DNA of 64,000 nucleotides from Phytopseudomonas argentinensis (GCF_900113905.1 NZ_FORC01000001.1:372001-436000), one strand, 5' to 3'. Shown: positions 36,301 to 46,966, counted from the first letter of the stretch. The notes: generated by a model not told the origin, from the sequence alone. Translations and numbers: made by a program.

Positions 36301-36552
36301 CGCCGTCGCAAGCGTGAAGAAGAGCGTCTGGCTCGCGAAGCCGAAGAAGCTGCCAAGGCTGCCGCTGCGGCCCCTGCCGTGGTCGAGGCCGCTCCGGCCG
36401 TTGAAGCGGCTCCGGTGGCGCAAGGCGAAGCCGTGGTCGAGGCCCAACCAGCCAGCGAGCCGGTCGAGCAAGCCGAACAGGCTGAGGTGATCGTCACGCC
36501 GGTCGACGAAAGCGCCCAGCGCGATCAGGATGCGCCCAAACCGCAAGCCTGA
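33352..36552 (+). CDS. rne: Ribonuclease E
   Basis: Essential endoribonuclease for mRNA decay and rRNA/tRNA processing, and scaffold of the degradosome. 1066 residues from ATG 33352 ([20 protein letters not shown]). N-terminal half: S1 domain, 5' sensor, DNase I-like catalytic part ([24 protein letters not shown]), and the zinc link CPRC at 401-404. Residues ~584-745 are an Arg-rich low-complexity stretch with repeated PREER/PREDR units, followed by Ala/Glu/Val-rich disorder and a conserved basic patch [16 protein letters not shown]. The C terminus is the usual fast-evolving scaffold. Confidence 0.96.
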   Translation: MKRMLINATQPEELRVALVDGQRLYDLDIESGARVQKKSNIYKGRITRVEPSLEAAFVDFGSERHGFLPLKEISREYFSKAPEGRVNIKDVLKEGQEVIVQVEKEERGNKGAALTTFISLAGRYLVLMPNNPRAGGISRRIEGEERNELREALNGLDIPGDMGLIVRTAGLGRSSEEMQWDLDYLLQLWSAIKEASQDRPAPFLIYQESNVIIRAIRDYLRQDIGEVLVDSVEAQEEALTFIRQVMPQYASKIKLYEDSVPLFNRFQIESQIETAFQREVKLPSGGSIYIDPTEALVSIDINSARATKGSDIEETALQTNLEAAEEIARQLRLRDIGGLIVIDFIDMTPAKNQRAVEEKVREALEADRARVQVGRISRFGLLEMSRQRLRPSLGESSGIVCPRCNGQGIIRDVESLSLAILRLIEEEALKDRTAEVRAQVPIPVAAFLLNEKRNSITKIELRTRARIVILPNDHLETPHFEVQRIRDDSPEAQSAQTSYEMATVEAEEEKPAAATRTLVRQEAAIKAAPPRSAPAPVSEAAAPAAPVTAAAPAGGLFKGLVKSLVGLFAGAEEQKPTVVEKKPGERQPRGDERRNGRQQNRNRGNRRDDDRKPREERAPREDRAAREERAPREERAPREERQPRAPREDRQPRENVEVREPQEVRQSRPPREPREGQENRRERRPREERQPRELRAPLDAEPQSENVAVAAEETRAERPQREPRQPRQPREERQPRAEQAQADSAEEEVLNSEEQQDDDQDGNEGGDRPRRRSRGQRRRSNRRERQRDADGNPIEGSEDNAEQPVDGASIAAAATVAAVIADTEQPAEQQAAGEREVSAPVAAVEAAPAAEAEQPAQAAEATATPVVAERADVVIEALPEVEQPREQAPVFEAPVEPAAVAAEPVSEAVVAETPAIVEAPAVEKPLAEAPVAETTVVTQAPEAAPVVEAAPEAEQAPAAAIEQVATSAPVSSNGRAPNDPREVRRRKREEERLAREAEEAAKAAAAAPAVVEAAPAVEAAPVAQGEAVVEAQPASEPVEQAEQAEVIVTPVDESAQRDQDAPKPQA

Positions 36553-36570
36553 TAGCTGACGCGTAATGAA

Positions 36571-36596
36571 AAGGGATGCTTCGGCATCCCTTTTTT
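36571..36596 (+). terminator. Rho-independent terminator of rne
   Basis: Stem GGGATGC / GCATCCC with a TTCG tetraloop (36573-36590), followed by TTTTTT. Confidence 0.92.
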
Positions 36597-36800
36597 ATTG
36601 CCTGGAATCCGCTGCTCGGTCGTATGCGCGCCGGGATCTCGGGCCGGCCGTGGATCGCCCTGATATCGCTGCGCTCGCCTCAGCTAAGGAAAGCCGGGTT
36701 CTGTAGCACGCGTTTGAACGCAGCCCTGCTTGGGCCTGGAGAGCAATGATGAGATGAAGTCTGCGCAGCCCCGCCAAACCGGCGAGGCCGCGCAGCGTAA

Positions 36801-37820
36801 TCAGAGCACGTTCGGCTCTATTTCCAGGCTTACACCAAAGCGCTCGGCGATATCCGCCTGAATGCGCCGGGCCAGGTCGAGCAATTGCTGCCCAGTGGCG
36901 TTGCCGTAATTGACCAGCACCAGGGCCTGCAGCCGGTGCACGCCGGCGTCGCCGTCGCGAAAGCCCTTCCAACCGGCCTTGTCGATCAGCCAGCCGGCCG
37001 CCAGCTTCACCTGGCCATCGGGCTGGGGATAGGCCACCAGATCGAGGTATTCGGCTTGCAGACGCTGCGCCAGCTCGGCGGGTACCAGCGGATTCTTGAA
37101 GAAGCTGCCGGCATTGCCGAGCACCGCAGGGTCCGGCAGTTTCTCACTGCGGATGGCGCAAATGGCCCGGCTGACATCACTGGCGTTCGGTGACTCGATG
37201 CCCTGCTCCGCCAGGCGCTGACGCACCGGGCCGTAATCCAGATGCAGGGCTGCATTACGGCTCAGGGCGAACCGCACGCGCAGGATGATCCAGCGCCCGC
37301 TTTCACGCTTGAACAGACTGTCGCGATAGGCGAAGGCACAATCCTGCAGATCGAACTGACGGACCTCGCCAGTCTGCCGATCCAGGGCCGTCAGGCCGAG
37401 AAAGCAATCCTTCAGCTCGACACCATAGGCACCAATGTTCTGCACCGGCGAAGCGCCGACCGAGCCGGGAATCAGGCTGAGGTTTTCCAGGCCGACCAGG
37501 CCGTGAGCCAGCGTCCACAGCACGAACGGGTGCCAGGGTTCGCCGGCCTCGGCTTCGATCTCCACGCGCTGGCCATCGTCGGCCAGCACGCGAATGCCGC
37601 GGCCGACCATGTGCAGCACCAGCGCCTCGACATCGGCGGTCAACAGCAGGTTGCTACCACCGCCAAGCACCAGCAATGGCACCTGTCGCTCGCGAGCAGC
37701 GGCGAGCGCCTGGCGCACCTGCTGATCGTCATCCGCCTCGGCAAAGTAGCGCGCTGCCACATCCACGCCAAAAGTGTTATAGGCCTTGAGCGATACGCCC
37801 GACTGCACCAGCAGGCTCAT
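36801..37820 (-). CDS. murB: UDP-N-acetylenolpyruvoylglucosamine reductase
   Basis: FAD/NADPH enzyme making UDP-MurNAc for peptidoglycan. 339 residues: NTFGVDV, LGGGSNLLLT (FAD loop), GSVGASPVQNIGAYGVE, YRDSLFKR, and GNAGSFFKNPLV with the catalytic Ser. Type I MurB layout. It is last in the minus-strand envelope operon, and its start overlaps the 3' end of the phosphatase gene. Confidence 0.96.
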   Translation of the reverse strand: MSLLVQSGVSLKAYNTFGVDVAARYFAEADDDQQVRQALAAARERQVPLLVLGGGSNLLLTADVEALVLHMVGRGIRVLADDGQRVEIEAEAGEPWHPFVLWTLAHGLVGLENLSLIPGSVGASPVQNIGAYGVELKDCFLGLTALDRQTGEVRQFDLQDCAFAYRDSLFKRESGRWIILRVRFALSRNAALHLDYGPVRQRLAEQGIESPNASDVSRAICAIRSEKLPDPAVLGNAGSFFKNPLVPAELAQRLQAEYLDLVAYPQPDGQVKLAAGWLIDKAGWKGFRDGDAGVHRLQALVLVNYGNATGQQLLDLARRIQADIAERFGVSLEIEPNVL

Positions 37821-38281
37821 AAACGTCCCTTGAGTTCGATCAGCAGGGCATCGCTGGCCTGCTCGAGCAGATCCAACACCTGCTCGAAACCTTCGCTGCC
37901 GCCGTAGTACGGATCCGGCACTTCGCTCTCGGCGAGGCCGAAACGGCGCAGGTACAGATCCAGCTCGCCCCGTGCCTGGGCCGGGCGCAGCCGCTGCAGG
38001 TCGCGCAGGTTGGCGCTGTCCATGGCCAGGATCAGGTCGAAACGCGCGAAGTCGTCAGCCGAGACCTGGCGACCGCGCAGGCTGGACAGGTCATAACCAC
38101 GACGCTTGGCAGCTTCCTGAGTACGCGAGTCCGGCGCCTTGCCGATGTGCCAGTCGCCGGTACCGGCAGAGTCGACTTCGATGCGCTCGGCCAGCCCGGT
38201 CTGCTGCAGCCGTTGGCGCAATACCGCCTCGGCAGTGGGGGAACGGCAGATATTACCCAGGCACACGAACAGAACGCGCAT
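37817..38281 (-). CDS. Low-molecular-weight protein tyrosine phosphatase
   Basis: 154 residues. The N-terminal signature VCLGNICRSP gives C-x5-R-S of the P-loop; the general acid is in VPDPYYGGSEGFEQV. The start ATG 38281 overlaps the kdsB stop (ATGA); the longer frame upstream is antisense-like. It lies in the LPS/peptidoglycan operon, hinting at a role in envelope or exopolysaccharide control, which is inference. Confidence 0.94.
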   Translation of the reverse strand: MRVLFVCLGNICRSPTAEAVLRQRLQQTGLAERIEVDSAGTGDWHIGKAPDSRTQEAAKRRGYDLSSLRGRQVSADDFARFDLILAMDSANLRDLQRLRPAQARGELDLYLRRFGLAESEVPDPYYGGSEGFEQVLDLLEQASDALLIELKGRL

Positions 38282-39045
38282 CAAACACCCAGCAACCGGC
38301 GTACACGGTCGAGGTCTTCCTGGGTGTCGACACCAGCAGGCGGCGCCTCCTGTGCGTCGGCGACATGAATGCGCACACCATGCCAGAGCGCACGCAGCTG
38401 CTCCAGGCACTCGGTGTTTTCCAGCCAGCATGGGCCCCAGGCGACGAAGTCCTGCAAAAAGCCGGCGCGATAAGCGTAGATACCGATATGCCGGCGATAG
38501 GGAACGCCCGACGGCAAGCTGTCGCGATCAGCGGCGAAGGCATCACGCGCCCAGGGCAGCGGCGCGCGGCTGAAGGTCAGCGCCAGGCCATTCAGATCGC
38601 TGGCGACCTTGACCACATTGGGGTTGAACAGCGCGGCGACATCCTCGATGGGCTCGGCCAGGGTGGCGATGGCAGCCTGGGGATTGCCGGCCAGATTGGC
38701 CGCTACCTGGTCGATGATCGCTGGGGGTACCAGCGGCTCATCGCCCTGCACGTTGACCACGATGGCATCGGCTTCCAGGCCCAGGGCAGCAGCCACTTCA
38801 GCCAGGCGGTCGGTGCCGGAGTTGTGGTCGACGCGGGTCAGCAACACCTTGGCACCGAAAGCCTGGCAGGCCTCGACGATGCGCGCATCGTCGGTGGCGA
38901 TCACCACCTGGGTCGCGCTGCTTTTGCAGGCCTGCTCCCAGACGTGCTGAACCATCGGCTTGCCGGCGATATCCTGCAGCGGTTTGCCCGGCAGGCGGGT
39001 GGACGCATAGCGGGCCGGGATCACCACGGTAAAGGCGTTACTCAT
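38281..39045 (-). CDS. kdsB: 3-deoxy-manno-octulosonate cytidylyltransferase (CMP-KDO synthetase)
   Basis: Activates KDO with CTP for LPS inner core. 254 residues: [19 protein letters not shown] nucleotide-binding motif, [17 protein letters not shown], and [13 protein letters not shown]. Overlaps its neighbour gene by four bases. Confidence 0.96.
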   Translation of the reverse strand: MSNAFTVVIPARYASTRLPGKPLQDIAGKPMVQHVWEQACKSSATQVVIATDDARIVEACQAFGAKVLLTRVDHNSGTDRLAEVAAALGLEADAIVVNVQGDEPLVPPAIIDQVAANLAGNPQAAIATLAEPIEDVAALFNPNVVKVASDLNGLALTFSRAPLPWARDAFAADRDSLPSGVPYRRHIGIYAYRAGFLQDFVAWGPCWLENTECLEQLRALWHGVRIHVADAQEAPPAGVDTQEDLDRVRRLLGV

Positions 39046-39046
39046 C

Positions 39047-39232
39047 TTACTTGTCCAGGCGTTCGTCGTCGGTGAGGGTACGGGCTTCGCTTTCCAGCAT
39101 CACCGGAATGCCATCGCGAACCGGATAGGCCACACCGGCGCCCTTGCTGATCAGTTCGGTCTTGTCCTGGCTGAGCTTGAGCGGGCCCTTGGTGATCGGG
39201 CAGGCCAGGATATCGAGCAGTTTCGGGTCCAT
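39047..39232 (-). CDS. Trm112/YcaR family small protein, 61 aa
   Basis: [20 protein letters not shown] and [13 protein letters not shown] are the Trm112-like (UPF0434) signature; only one Cys remains in the first motif. It sits between lpxK and kdsB, as in many gammaproteobacteria. Precise role unknown in bacteria. Confidence 0.93.
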   Translation of the reverse strand: MDPKLLDILACPITKGPLKLSQDKTELISKGAGVAYPVRDGIPVMLESEARTLTDDERLDK

Positions 39233-39271
39233 GGGAAATCCTTGAGAACAAAAGAGGTAGAGCGTGAACGC

Positions 39272-40279
39272 TTAGTGCCGCTCGCCGAGCAGACGTTCCA
39301 GCCGGGCGTCGAACCAGGCGCGGAATGCCGCAGAGGGCTGAGCGTCGACGGCCAGGTACCACCAATCGTCGGCCGCGAAGGCCCGGCACTTCACCGCATC
39401 CTTCTCGGTCATCAGCAACGGCAGCGCCGGCGAGAAATTCAGCAGCTCGGCGCTGTAGGCGGCGTGGTCGGCGAAGGCATGCGCGACAGGCCGCCAGTGT
39501 AGCGCCTCGAGGGTCGTGAAGAAACGCTGTGGGTTGCCGATACCGGCCACTGCGTGCACGGCCTGGCCCGGCGGGAAATGGTCGAGCGCGCGACGCTCGC
39601 CGCTGCGCAGGTTGATCAGCGCGCTGGGCAGCAGAGTAAAGGCATAGCCGCCGGGTGGATCCTCGGCTGCGCCGTTGTAAAGACAGGCATCCACACTATC
39701 CAGCCGCTCGGCCGGCTCGCGCAGCGGCCCGGCGGGCAGGCAGCGGGCGTTGCCTAGACCGCGGGCAGCGTCGATCAGCACCAGTTCCACATCGCGGGCC
39801 AGGCGATAGTGCTGCAGGCCATCATCGCTGAGCAGCAGGTCCAACGGCTCCTCTGCGAGCAGCGCCCTCGCCGCTCGACCGCGATCCGGGTCGATCATCA
39901 GCGGCACGCCGCTGCGCTGGACGATCAGCAGTGGCTCATCGCCCGCCTGCTCAGCGCTGTGTTCGGCGCGAACACGCCAGGGCAGGCTCGGCGGCTTGGC
40001 GCCATAACCGCGGCTGATCACGCCAACGCGCAGGCCCCGGGCCTGGCACTGTTCGACCAGCCAGAGAATCAACGGCGTTTTGCCGGTGCCGCCAATGGTG
40101 ACGTTGCCCACCACGATCAGCGGCACCGGCGCGCGGTAGATATCGCCCTCGCCAGCGAGGAAGCGCGCCCGCTTGCGCGCCACCACGCTGCGGTACAAGG
40201 CCTCCAGCGGGCGCAACAGCGCCAATGCCGGATGCCCTTCGTACCAGGCTTTGACCAAGCGGTCGGCAAGGCTCGCCAT
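39272..40279 (-). CDS. lpxK: Tetraacyldisaccharide 4'-kinase
   Basis: Phosphorylates lipid A precursor to lipid IVA at the inner membrane. 335 residues: N-terminal membrane-associated helix, P-loop [22 protein letters not shown], and [17 protein letters not shown] with the catalytic Asp pair. Overlaps the stop of exbD. Confidence 0.96.
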   Translation of the reverse strand: MASLADRLVKAWYEGHPALALLRPLEALYRSVVARKRARFLAGEGDIYRAPVPLIVVGNVTIGGTGKTPLILWLVEQCQARGLRVGVISRGYGAKPPSLPWRVRAEHSAEQAGDEPLLIVQRSGVPLMIDPDRGRAARALLAEEPLDLLLSDDGLQHYRLARDVELVLIDAARGLGNARCLPAGPLREPAERLDSVDACLYNGAAEDPPGGYAFTLLPSALINLRSGERRALDHFPPGQAVHAVAGIGNPQRFFTTLEALHWRPVAHAFADHAAYSAELLNFSPALPLLMTEKDAVKCRAFAADDWWYLAVDAQPSAAFRAWFDARLERLLGERH

Positions 40280-40707
40280 CAGGGCGCGGCCTGGGTCTCG
40301 ACCGTGGTGATGCGCAAGTGGGCGAAGCCCAGCTTGCCGGCGGCGTCCATGGCGGTGATCACCGATTGATGGCTGGTCTTGGCGTCGGCGCTGATGGTCA
40401 GCGGCAGGCTGTTGTCACCGCCCGACTCCTTCTGCAGGGCCGCCATCAGGTTGTCCAGATCGTTCTTGATCAGGGCCTGGCCATTGAGCGAGAAGGTGCC
40501 ATCTGCCGAGATCACCACTTCCAGCTGCTTGAGCTCGCTCTGCTCCGGCGGCGTGCCGCTGGCCGCCTCGGGCAGGTCGACCTGCATGCGGGTCTCCCGG
40601 GTGAAGGTGGTGCTTACCACGAAGAACAGCAGCAGGATGAACACCACGTCGATCAGCGAGGCGAGATTGATCTCGACCTGCTCGCGCCGTCTACGTCTGA
40701 ACTTCAC
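40279..40707 (-). CDS. exbD: ExbD/TolR family biopolymer transport protein
   Basis: 142 residues. Single N-terminal TM helix with the ion-path Asp ([19 protein letters not shown]) and a periplasmic domain. Pairs with the ExbB-like protein encoded immediately upstream to energise outer-membrane or envelope processes. Its location before lpxK suggests a link to LPS biogenesis, an inference. Confidence 0.92.
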   Translation of the reverse strand: MKFRRRRREQVEINLASLIDVVFILLLFFVVSTTFTRETRMQVDLPEAASGTPPEQSELKQLEVVISADGTFSLNGQALIKNDLDNLMAALQKESGGDNSLPLTISADAKTSHQSVITAMDAAGKLGFAHLRITTVETQAAP

Positions 40708-41360
40708 GCTTTCTTGCTCCCCTTGGCCGGCTTGGGCTCCTCGGCAAGGTCGACGTCACGTTCGCCCTGCACCATTTCCACCAGTTTGATGGCTTCCTGC
40801 TCCATGCCGATGACCAGTTCATCGACGCGGCGCTGCAGGAAGCGGTGGAAGAACAGTGCCGGAATCGCCACGGTGAGGCCCGAGGCAGTGGTGATCAGCG
40901 CTTTGGCGATACCGCCTGCGAGCAGTGCCGGGTTGGCGGTGCTGCCGCCCATGAACGAGCCGAAGATATCGATCATGGCGATCACCGTGCCGAGCAGACC
41001 GAGCAGCGGCGCGATACCGGCGATGGTGCCCAGCGCATTGAGGTAGCGCTCCATTTCGTGCACCACACGGGCCGCTGCCTCTTCGATGCACTCCTTCATG
41101 ATCTCGCGACCATGCTTGGAATTGGCCAGGCCGGCGGCGAGGATCTCACCCAGCGGCGAGTCGGCGCGCAGCTCCTTGAGCTTCTGGCTGTTGAGCTGCT
41201 TGTCCTGGATCCAGCGCCACACCTGCCCGAGCAGATGGGGCGGCGTCACGCGGCTGACGCGCAGCGTCCACAGGCGCTCGGCAATGATGCCCAGGGCGGC
41301 GATTGAACACAAAATGATCGGCAGCATTACCCAGCCGCCAGATTTAACCAGTTCCCACAC
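40704..41360 (-). CDS. exbB: MotA/TolQ/ExbB family proton channel protein (GTG start)
   Basis: 218 residues from GTG 41360 (WELVKSGGWVMLPIILCS), with AAGGGG upstream; the extension MAPLLRRGSAT was rejected. Three TM helices with the conserved LGLLGTVIAMIDIF and GIAKALITTASGLTVAIPALF. Partner of the ExbD-like protein, with overlapping stop and start. Confidence 0.92.
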   Translation of the reverse strand: MWELVKSGGWVMLPIILCSIAALGIIAERLWTLRVSRVTPPHLLGQVWRWIQDKQLNSQKLKELRADSPLGEILAAGLANSKHGREIMKECIEEAAARVVHEMERYLNALGTIAGIAPLLGLLGTVIAMIDIFGSFMGGSTANPALLAGGIAKALITTASGLTVAIPALFFHRFLQRRVDELVIGMEQEAIKLVEMVQGERDVDLAEEPKPAKGSKKA

Positions 41361-41432
41361 GGTGGCAGATCCCCTTCGCAAAAGTGGCGCCACTCTAGCA
41401 TAGGGTCGTGATGTCGCCGACGGCTGCGGTTC

Positions 41433-43679
41433 TCATTTTTCCCGCCAGAAACGCGGTATTTCACGCAGCGCCTGCGGCTCGCCAAAGGTGCCGAGTTCGA
41501 TACGCAGCGCGCCGGTCTCGACGCTGTCGTAGGCCCGCGCCCCGAAGGCGGCATAACGAGAGACCACCATCGGATGCGGATGCCCATAGGCGTTGTGCTT
41601 GCCCCGCGAATACAGCACCGCCTGCGGCTGCACCGCCTTGAGCAAGGCCCAGGACGACGAACTGCGGCTGCCGTGGTGCGGCGCTAGCAGCCAGCGGGCC
41701 TGCAGCTCGTGACCACTGTCGATCAGCGCGCGCTCGGCCCGCGCATCGATATCCCCGGTCAGCAGGATGCGCTCGCCAGCCGCCTCGATCATCAACACGC
41801 AGGAAGACTGGTTGCTGTCCGCCGCCTCGGCCCAGCGCCAGGTGCTGAACTGCACGCCATCCCATGCCCAGATCGCTTGCCCGCACGCCTCTGCGCCGAA
41901 GCCGGCGGGTAGCGCGGGTGCCTCGCCACTGACCACGCGTTTCACCGGCATGCCCCGCGCGACCGCCTCGGCACCGCCGGAGTGATCGTTGTCCGAATGG
42001 CTGATCAGCAGCATGTCCAGTGCGCGCACATCCAGCGCCCGCAACGAGGGCAGCACCACCCGCTCGCCCAGGTCGAAATCGCCGAAGCTGGGGCCGGCGT
42101 CATACAGCAGCGCGTGATTGCGGGTCAGCACCAGCATCGACAGCCCCTGGCCGACATCCAGCATCCACACCTCGGCGCGCTGCTCGGCAGGCCGCTCTAC
42201 AGGCGTGAACAGCAACGGCAGCAGCAGGATCAGGCCCAGGCCGCGCAATGGCACACCTCCCGGCAATAGAATGAACAGCGCTCCCAGTGCCACCAGCAGC
42301 CAGCCCCATAACGGCAAGGCGCTGGGCAGCCAGGCCGGCAGCCACTCAGCCATCAAGCCGAGTAGACGGAACAGCCACTCCAGGGAGAAGCCGGCCAGCC
42401 ACAGCAGGCCCTCGCCGAGCCAGGGCACCGGCAGCAGCAAGGTGCCGAGCAATGCCGGCGGCACCACGGCGAAGCCGACCCAAGGCACGGCGATCAGGTT
42501 GGCCAAGGGGCTGCTGGCGCTGATCGGCAGGCCGAGGGCCAGCAGCATCGGCAACAAGCCCACGGTCATCGCCCACTGCGCGCGCCCCAGCGTCCGCCAC
42601 CAGGCCCAGGCGCCCAGGCGCGCCGCGAAGATCAGAATCAGCAGCCCCACCGCGCCGAACGACAGCCAGAAGCCCGGTTGCAGTACCGCCAGGGGCTCCA
42701 GGATCAGTACCGCGACCAGCGCCATCAGTAACGGCAAGGTGATGCCCAGGTGACGAAAGCGCCAGCGCCACAGCAGCACCAGGCCGATCATCGCGCAGGC
42801 GCGCTGCACCGGCACTTCGAAGCCGGCCAGCAGGCTGTAGCCCAACGCCGAGATAAAGCCCAGCAGGCAGGCCGTCGGCAGCCAGGGCAGCGCACGGGGC
42901 CACCAGCCGAGCCGGGCCAACCAGAACACCAGGCCGTAGAACATCCCCGCCACCAGCGTCACGTGCTGGCCAGAGATCACCAGCAGGTGCACCGTGCCGG
43001 TGTCCTGCAGCACGCGCCAGTCGGCTACGGACAGGCCAGAGCTGTCGCCCAGCACCAGGGCGGCCAGCCCGCCGGCGCGGCCGTGGGGATCCTTGGCGAG
43101 CAGGTGCTGGCGCAGCCCGTCGCGCCACGCCGCGCCGCCGTCCGCTTCGCTCAGGCGCTGGCCGGACTTGATGGTGCCCACCCCACCAATGCGCTGGGCC
43201 AGCAGCCAGGCCTCGTAGTCGAAGGATTGTGGGTTGACCAGCCCATGGGGCCGCTTGAGGTTCACCGCCAGCCGCCAGACCTCACCGGCGCGAATCTGTG
43301 ACCCGCCATACCAGGACAAACGCAGCAGTTGCGGCAGCTCGGCACGCCGTGACTGCGCCTCGGCCAGGTGAAAACGCACCACCCCTTCACGCACATCCGG
43401 CAGGTCGACTACCCTGCCCTGCAGCCACAGCGTGCGGCCGTCCAGTTCGGGGGCCAGGCGATCATCCAGTGCCGATTGCGCCGACAGGCATGCCCAGCTG
43501 AAACCGAGCAGGAACAGGCCGATCAGGCAGCCGCGCGAAGGCAACAGGATCAATCCCATTAGCGCTGCCCCCCATATCAGGGAGCTGGGCGGCAATTGCG
43601 GCAGCCAGCGCAGCAACAGCAGGCCGGCGGCCAGGGCCAGCAAAACGCTGCGCAGGTCTGCTGTTCGTGTCCCGTCCAT
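41433..43679 (-). CDS. comEC: ComEC/Rec2-family DNA uptake channel protein
   Basis: Inner-membrane channel importing single-stranded DNA in natural transformation. About 748 residues from ATG 43679 (MDGTRTADLRS); an in-frame ATG at 43733 lies inside the lolE terminator hairpin and was not chosen. N-terminal DUF4131-like part, the multi-TM Competence domain (HLLVISGQHVTLVAGMFYG), and a C-terminal metallo-beta-lactamase-like domain (DVGQGLSML, ISHSDNDHSGGAEAV, APHHGSRSSSSW). Full length, so transformation capacity is plausible. Confidence 0.93.
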   Translation of the reverse strand: MDGTRTADLRSVLLALAAGLLLLRWLPQLPPSSLIWGAALMGLILLPSRGCLIGLFLLGFSWACLSAQSALDDRLAPELDGRTLWLQGRVVDLPDVREGVVRFHLAEAQSRRAELPQLLRLSWYGGSQIRAGEVWRLAVNLKRPHGLVNPQSFDYEAWLLAQRIGGVGTIKSGQRLSEADGGAAWRDGLRQHLLAKDPHGRAGGLAALVLGDSSGLSVADWRVLQDTGTVHLLVISGQHVTLVAGMFYGLVFWLARLGWWPRALPWLPTACLLGFISALGYSLLAGFEVPVQRACAMIGLVLLWRWRFRHLGITLPLLMALVAVLILEPLAVLQPGFWLSFGAVGLLILIFAARLGAWAWWRTLGRAQWAMTVGLLPMLLALGLPISASSPLANLIAVPWVGFAVVPPALLGTLLLPVPWLGEGLLWLAGFSLEWLFRLLGLMAEWLPAWLPSALPLWGWLLVALGALFILLPGGVPLRGLGLILLLPLLFTPVERPAEQRAEVWMLDVGQGLSMLVLTRNHALLYDAGPSFGDFDLGERVVLPSLRALDVRALDMLLISHSDNDHSGGAEAVARGMPVKRVVSGEAPALPAGFGAEACGQAIWAWDGVQFSTWRWAEAADSNQSSCVLMIEAAGERILLTGDIDARAERALIDSGHELQARWLLAPHHGSRSSSSWALLKAVQPQAVLYSRGKHNAYGHPHPMVVSRYAAFGARAYDSVETGALRIELGTFGEPQALREIPRFWREK

Positions 43680-43710
43680 GGGCGTCCCGCTTGTCGAGCC
43701 AGAGTGCAAA

Positions 43711-43740
43711 AACCAAAAGGCCGCTATGAACATAGCGGCC
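43711..43740 (-). terminator. Terminator of the lol operon
   Basis: Stem GGCCGCTAT (43719-43727) / ATAGCGGCC (43732-43740) with a T-rich run on the minus strand (TTTTGGTTTTT), 38 bp after the lolE stop. Confidence 0.85.
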
Positions 43741-43777
43741 CTTCGAGCCTAGCAGGCGGATGACAGAGCGGCGGTCG

Positions 43778-45022
43778 TCACTCGTAACGCAATGCCTCAG
43801 CCGGCTGGGTACGCGACGCGCGCCAGGATGGATAGAGGGTGGCGAGAAAGCTCAGGGTCAGCGCAGCGCTGCAGATCAGCACCACGTCGGCGACCTGCAG
43901 CTCCGACGGCAAGGTGCTGATGAAGTATACGTCGGAGCTGAACACGTGCTGGCCGCTGACCCGCTCCAGCCAGCCTACCAGCTCGCTGACGTTGAGCGCC
44001 GCCAATACCCCCAGCACGCCGCCGATCAGGGTACCGATCACCCCGATTACCGTACCCTGGACCATGAAGATGCCCATGATCTGCCGTGGCGTGGCGCCCA
44101 GGGTACGCAGGATGGCGATGTCCGCACCTTTGTCGGCGACCACCATGATCAGCGTGGCGATGATGTTGAAGGCCGCCACCGCGACGATCAACAGCAGCAG
44201 CAGGCCGATCATGGTCTTTTCCATCTTCATGGCGCTGAACAGGCTGCCCTGGGTCTGCGTCCAGTCGCTGGCGCGGTAGCCCTCGCCCAACTGCGCTGCG
44301 AGCGCCGCAGCCACCTGGGGTGACTGGTAGAGGTCCTTGAGCTTGAGGCGAATACTCTGTACCGAACCCGGGTCAAGGCGCTGGATCTGCGCCGCATCGG
44401 CGACGTTGATCAGCGCCAGGGAGCTGTCCAGGTCGGCGCCGACCCTGAAGATACCGACCACGTTGAGACGCTGCATGCGCGGTGTGATGCCGCCGGGCAC
44501 CGAGCTGACCTCCGGCACGATCAGGGCCAGACGATCACCGATCTGCAGCTGGAAGCGCCGCGCGGTGATTTCGCCGATGACCACCCCATACTCGCCCTCG
44601 CGCAGATCACTGAGACGGCCCTGTACCATGTGGTCACCGATGATCGAGACCTTCGGCTCCAGCGCCGGGTCGATGCCATGCAGCTGAATCGGCTGCATCA
44701 CACCACGGTACGACAGCATGCCCTCCAGCTCGGCGAAAGGCACCGCTGCCTCGACCTGCGGGTTCTCCATCGCCACCTTGGCCGGCGCCTGCCAGTCAGC
44801 CAGGGCCGGCGAGCCGGCGATGGTTGCGTGGGGCACCATGCCGAGGATGCGCGAACTCATTTCCCGATGAAAACCGTTCATCACCGACAGCACCACGATC
44901 ATCGCCAGCACGCCCAGGGACAGGCCAATCATCGAAGTCAGGGAGATGAACGAGATAAAGTGGTTGCGGCGCTTGGCGCGGGTGTAGCGCAGGCCGATGA
45001 AGACACTCAGCGGGCGAAACAT
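43778..45022 (-). CDS. lolE: Lipoprotein-releasing ABC transporter permease (LolE-like)
   Basis: Inner-membrane permease of the LolCDE complex that extracts outer-membrane lipoproteins to LolA. 414 residues, four TM helices: one N-terminal after [20 protein letters not shown] and three C-terminal, with [20 protein letters not shown], and a large periplasmic MacB-like domain. Last gene of the operon; paralogous to the gene at 45716. The C/E assignment follows gene order. Confidence 0.93.
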   Translation of the reverse strand: MFRPLSVFIGLRYTRAKRRNHFISFISLTSMIGLSLGVLAMIVVLSVMNGFHREMSSRILGMVPHATIAGSPALADWQAPAKVAMENPQVEAAVPFAELEGMLSYRGVMQPIQLHGIDPALEPKVSIIGDHMVQGRLSDLREGEYGVVIGEITARRFQLQIGDRLALIVPEVSSVPGGITPRMQRLNVVGIFRVGADLDSSLALINVADAAQIQRLDPGSVQSIRLKLKDLYQSPQVAAALAAQLGEGYRASDWTQTQGSLFSAMKMEKTMIGLLLLLIVAVAAFNIIATLIMVVADKGADIAILRTLGATPRQIMGIFMVQGTVIGVIGTLIGGVLGVLAALNVSELVGWLERVSGQHVFSSDVYFISTLPSELQVADVVLICSAALTLSFLATLYPSWRASRTQPAEALRYE

Positions 45023-45723
45023 CAGGCGTGCACCAGCTTGCCGTCTTCCAGGCTCAGCACCCGGTCCATCTGCCGCGCCAGCTGGAGGTCGTGGGTGACG
45101 ATCAGAAACGCCGTCTGCGACTGGCTGCTGAGCTCACGCATCAGTTCCTGAATGCCCTGGGCGGTGTGGTTGTCGAGGTTGCCCGTGGGCTCGTCGAGCA
45201 GCACCAGGCCAGGGCGGTTGATCAGCGCCCGGGCGATGGCCACCCGCTGACGCTCGCCGCCGGACAGCTCGGCCGGTTTGTGACTCAGGCGATGGCCAAG
45301 GCCGACGCGTTCGAGCAGTTCGCTGGCACGCTGGCGCGCCTCGGCAATCGGCGTCTTGCCGATCAGCAGCGGCATGCAGGCGTTCTCCAGGGCGGTGAAC
45401 TCGGCCAACAGGTGGTGGAACTGGTAGACAAAGCCCAGGGCGCGGTTGCGCAGCAGGCCACGTTGCTTCTCGTTGAGCGCCGACAGTTCCTCACCGGCTA
45501 GCCATACGCTGCCGCTGCTCGGCGTATCCAGGCCGCCAAGCATGTTGAGCAGCGTGCTCTTGCCGGAACCGGAGCTACCGACGATGGCCACCCGCTCGCC
45601 CGGGTGAAGCTCCAGCTGCAGGTCGTCGAGCACCACCACCGACTGCGGGCCTTCTTCGTAGCGCTTGCTCAGGTTACGGCAGCTGAGCACGGCGCCTTGC
45701 GCCTGCACGACCGGATCACTCAT
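45022..45723 (-). CDS. lolD: Lipoprotein-releasing ABC transporter ATP-binding protein
   Basis: 233 residues. Walker [18 protein letters not shown], signature [15 protein letters not shown], Walker [14 protein letters not shown]-loop VTHD. Lies between the two permease genes and overlaps both ends slightly. Confidence 0.96.
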   Translation of the reverse strand: MSDPVVQAQGAVLSCRNLSKRYEEGPQSVVVLDDLQLELHPGERVAIVGSSGSGKSTLLNMLGGLDTPSSGSVWLAGEELSALNEKQRGLLRNRALGFVYQFHHLLAEFTALENACMPLLIGKTPIAEARQRASELLERVGLGHRLSHKPAELSGGERQRVAIARALINRPGLVLLDEPTGNLDNHTAQGIQELMRELSSQSQTAFLIVTHDLQLARQMDRVLSLEDGKLVHA

Positions 45724-46966
45724 AACGTAATGCCTCCGCGGGCTGGGTGCGCGCCGCGCGCCAGGCCGGATAAAGAGTAGCGAGGAAACTCAACACCAAT
45801 GCCGCACCGCACACCTGCAGCACGTCGGCGAGCATCAGCTGCGACGGCAGGTAGTCGATGAAGTACACGTCGGCATTGAGAAACTTGAAGCCGAGCAGGC
45901 GCTCGACGCCCGCGATGATCGAACTGATGTTCAGCGCCGCGAGAATGCCCAGCACGGCGCCGATCAGGGTGCCGATCACGCCGATCACCGTGCCCTGCAC
46001 CATGAAGGTGGCCATGATCTGCATCGGTGTGGCGCCCAGGGTACGCAGGATGGCGATGTCGCCCTTCTTGTCGGTGACCACCATCACCAGGGTGGAAATG
46101 ATGTTAAAGGCCGCCACCGCAACGATCAGCAACAGCAGCAGGCCGATCATGGCCTTTTCCATGCGGATGGCCTGGTAGAGATTGCCGTGGGTGCGCGTCC
46201 AGTCGCGGGCCAGGTAATCATCCTGACCAAAGCTCTGGGCCAGTTGCCAGGCGGTCCGCGGCGCCTGGAACAGGTCGGCGAACTTGAGGCGGATGCCCTG
46301 CACCTGGTCGGCCTTGTGGCGCTGCAGGCGGGCCAGATCCTGGACATGGGTCATCGCCATGAAGCCATCGATTTCACCGGCGCCGACATGGAAGATGCCG
46401 ACCACGGTGAAGCGCTTCAGGCGCGGGAACACGCCGCCCGGGGTGACGGTCACCTCAGGCGCCACGAAGGTGATCTTGTCACCCAGGCCGACGCCGAGCT
46501 TGTCGGCGGCCTTGTCGCCTATGACGATGCCAAAACTGCCGGGTTGCAGATCCTCGAGACGGCCCTCGCGGAAGAAGTCGCCGATGATCGACACCTTGGG
46601 CTCCTCGACCGGGTCCACGGCGTTGATCAGCACCTTCTGCACCTTGCCATCGTTGGTCAGCAGGCCCTGCATCTGGCTGAACGGCGCCACCGCCAGCACC
46701 TGCGGGTTCTTCAGCGCGCGGTCGGCCAGGCGCTGCCAGTCGGTGATCGGCGTGGCGCTCTCGATGGTCGCGTGGGGCACCATGCCCAGCACCCGGGTGC
46801 GCATTTCATGGTCGAAGCCGTTCATCACCGACAACACCAGGATCATCACCAGCACACCCAGTGCCAGCCCGATCATCGAGGTCAGGGAAATGAACGAAAC
46901 GAAGTGGTTGCGACGCTTGGCCCGCGTGTAGCGCGTACCGAGAAAAACGGACAGGGGTCTGAACAT
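45716..46966 (-). CDS. lolC: Lipoprotein-releasing ABC transporter permease (LolC-like)
   Basis: 416 residues from ATG 46966 ([19 protein letters not shown]); the frame runs further upstream without a fitting start. Same four-TM architecture as LolE. The two permeases share long near-identical stretches ([35 protein letters not shown]), as expected for paralogues. First gene of the operon, divergent from the PilZ-like gene. Confidence 0.93.
   Translation of the reverse strand: MFRPLSVFLGTRYTRAKRRNHFVSFISLTSMIGLALGVLVMILVLSVMNGFDHEMRTRVLGMVPHATIESATPITDWQRLADRALKNPQVLAVAPFSQMQGLLTNDGKVQKVLINAVDPVEEPKVSIIGDFFREGRLEDLQPGSFGIVIGDKAADKLGVGLGDKITFVAPEVTVTPGGVFPRLKRFTVVGIFHVGAGEIDGFMAMTHVQDLARLQRHKADQVQGIRLKFADLFQAPRTAWQLAQSFGQDDYLARDWTRTHGNLYQAIRMEKAMIGLLLLLIVAVAAFNIISTLVMVVTDKKGDIAILRTLGATPMQIMATFMVQGTVIGVIGTLIGAVLGILAALNISSIIAGVERLLGFKFLNADVYFIDYLPSQLMLADVLQVCGAALVLSFLATLYPAWRAARTQPAEALRYE

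Noticed and set aside
33442..36546. 1034-codon open frame antisense to rne
   Set aside because: Low-complexity shadow of high-GC codon use and Arg/Glu repeats on the other strand; no domain, start site or conservation is visible.
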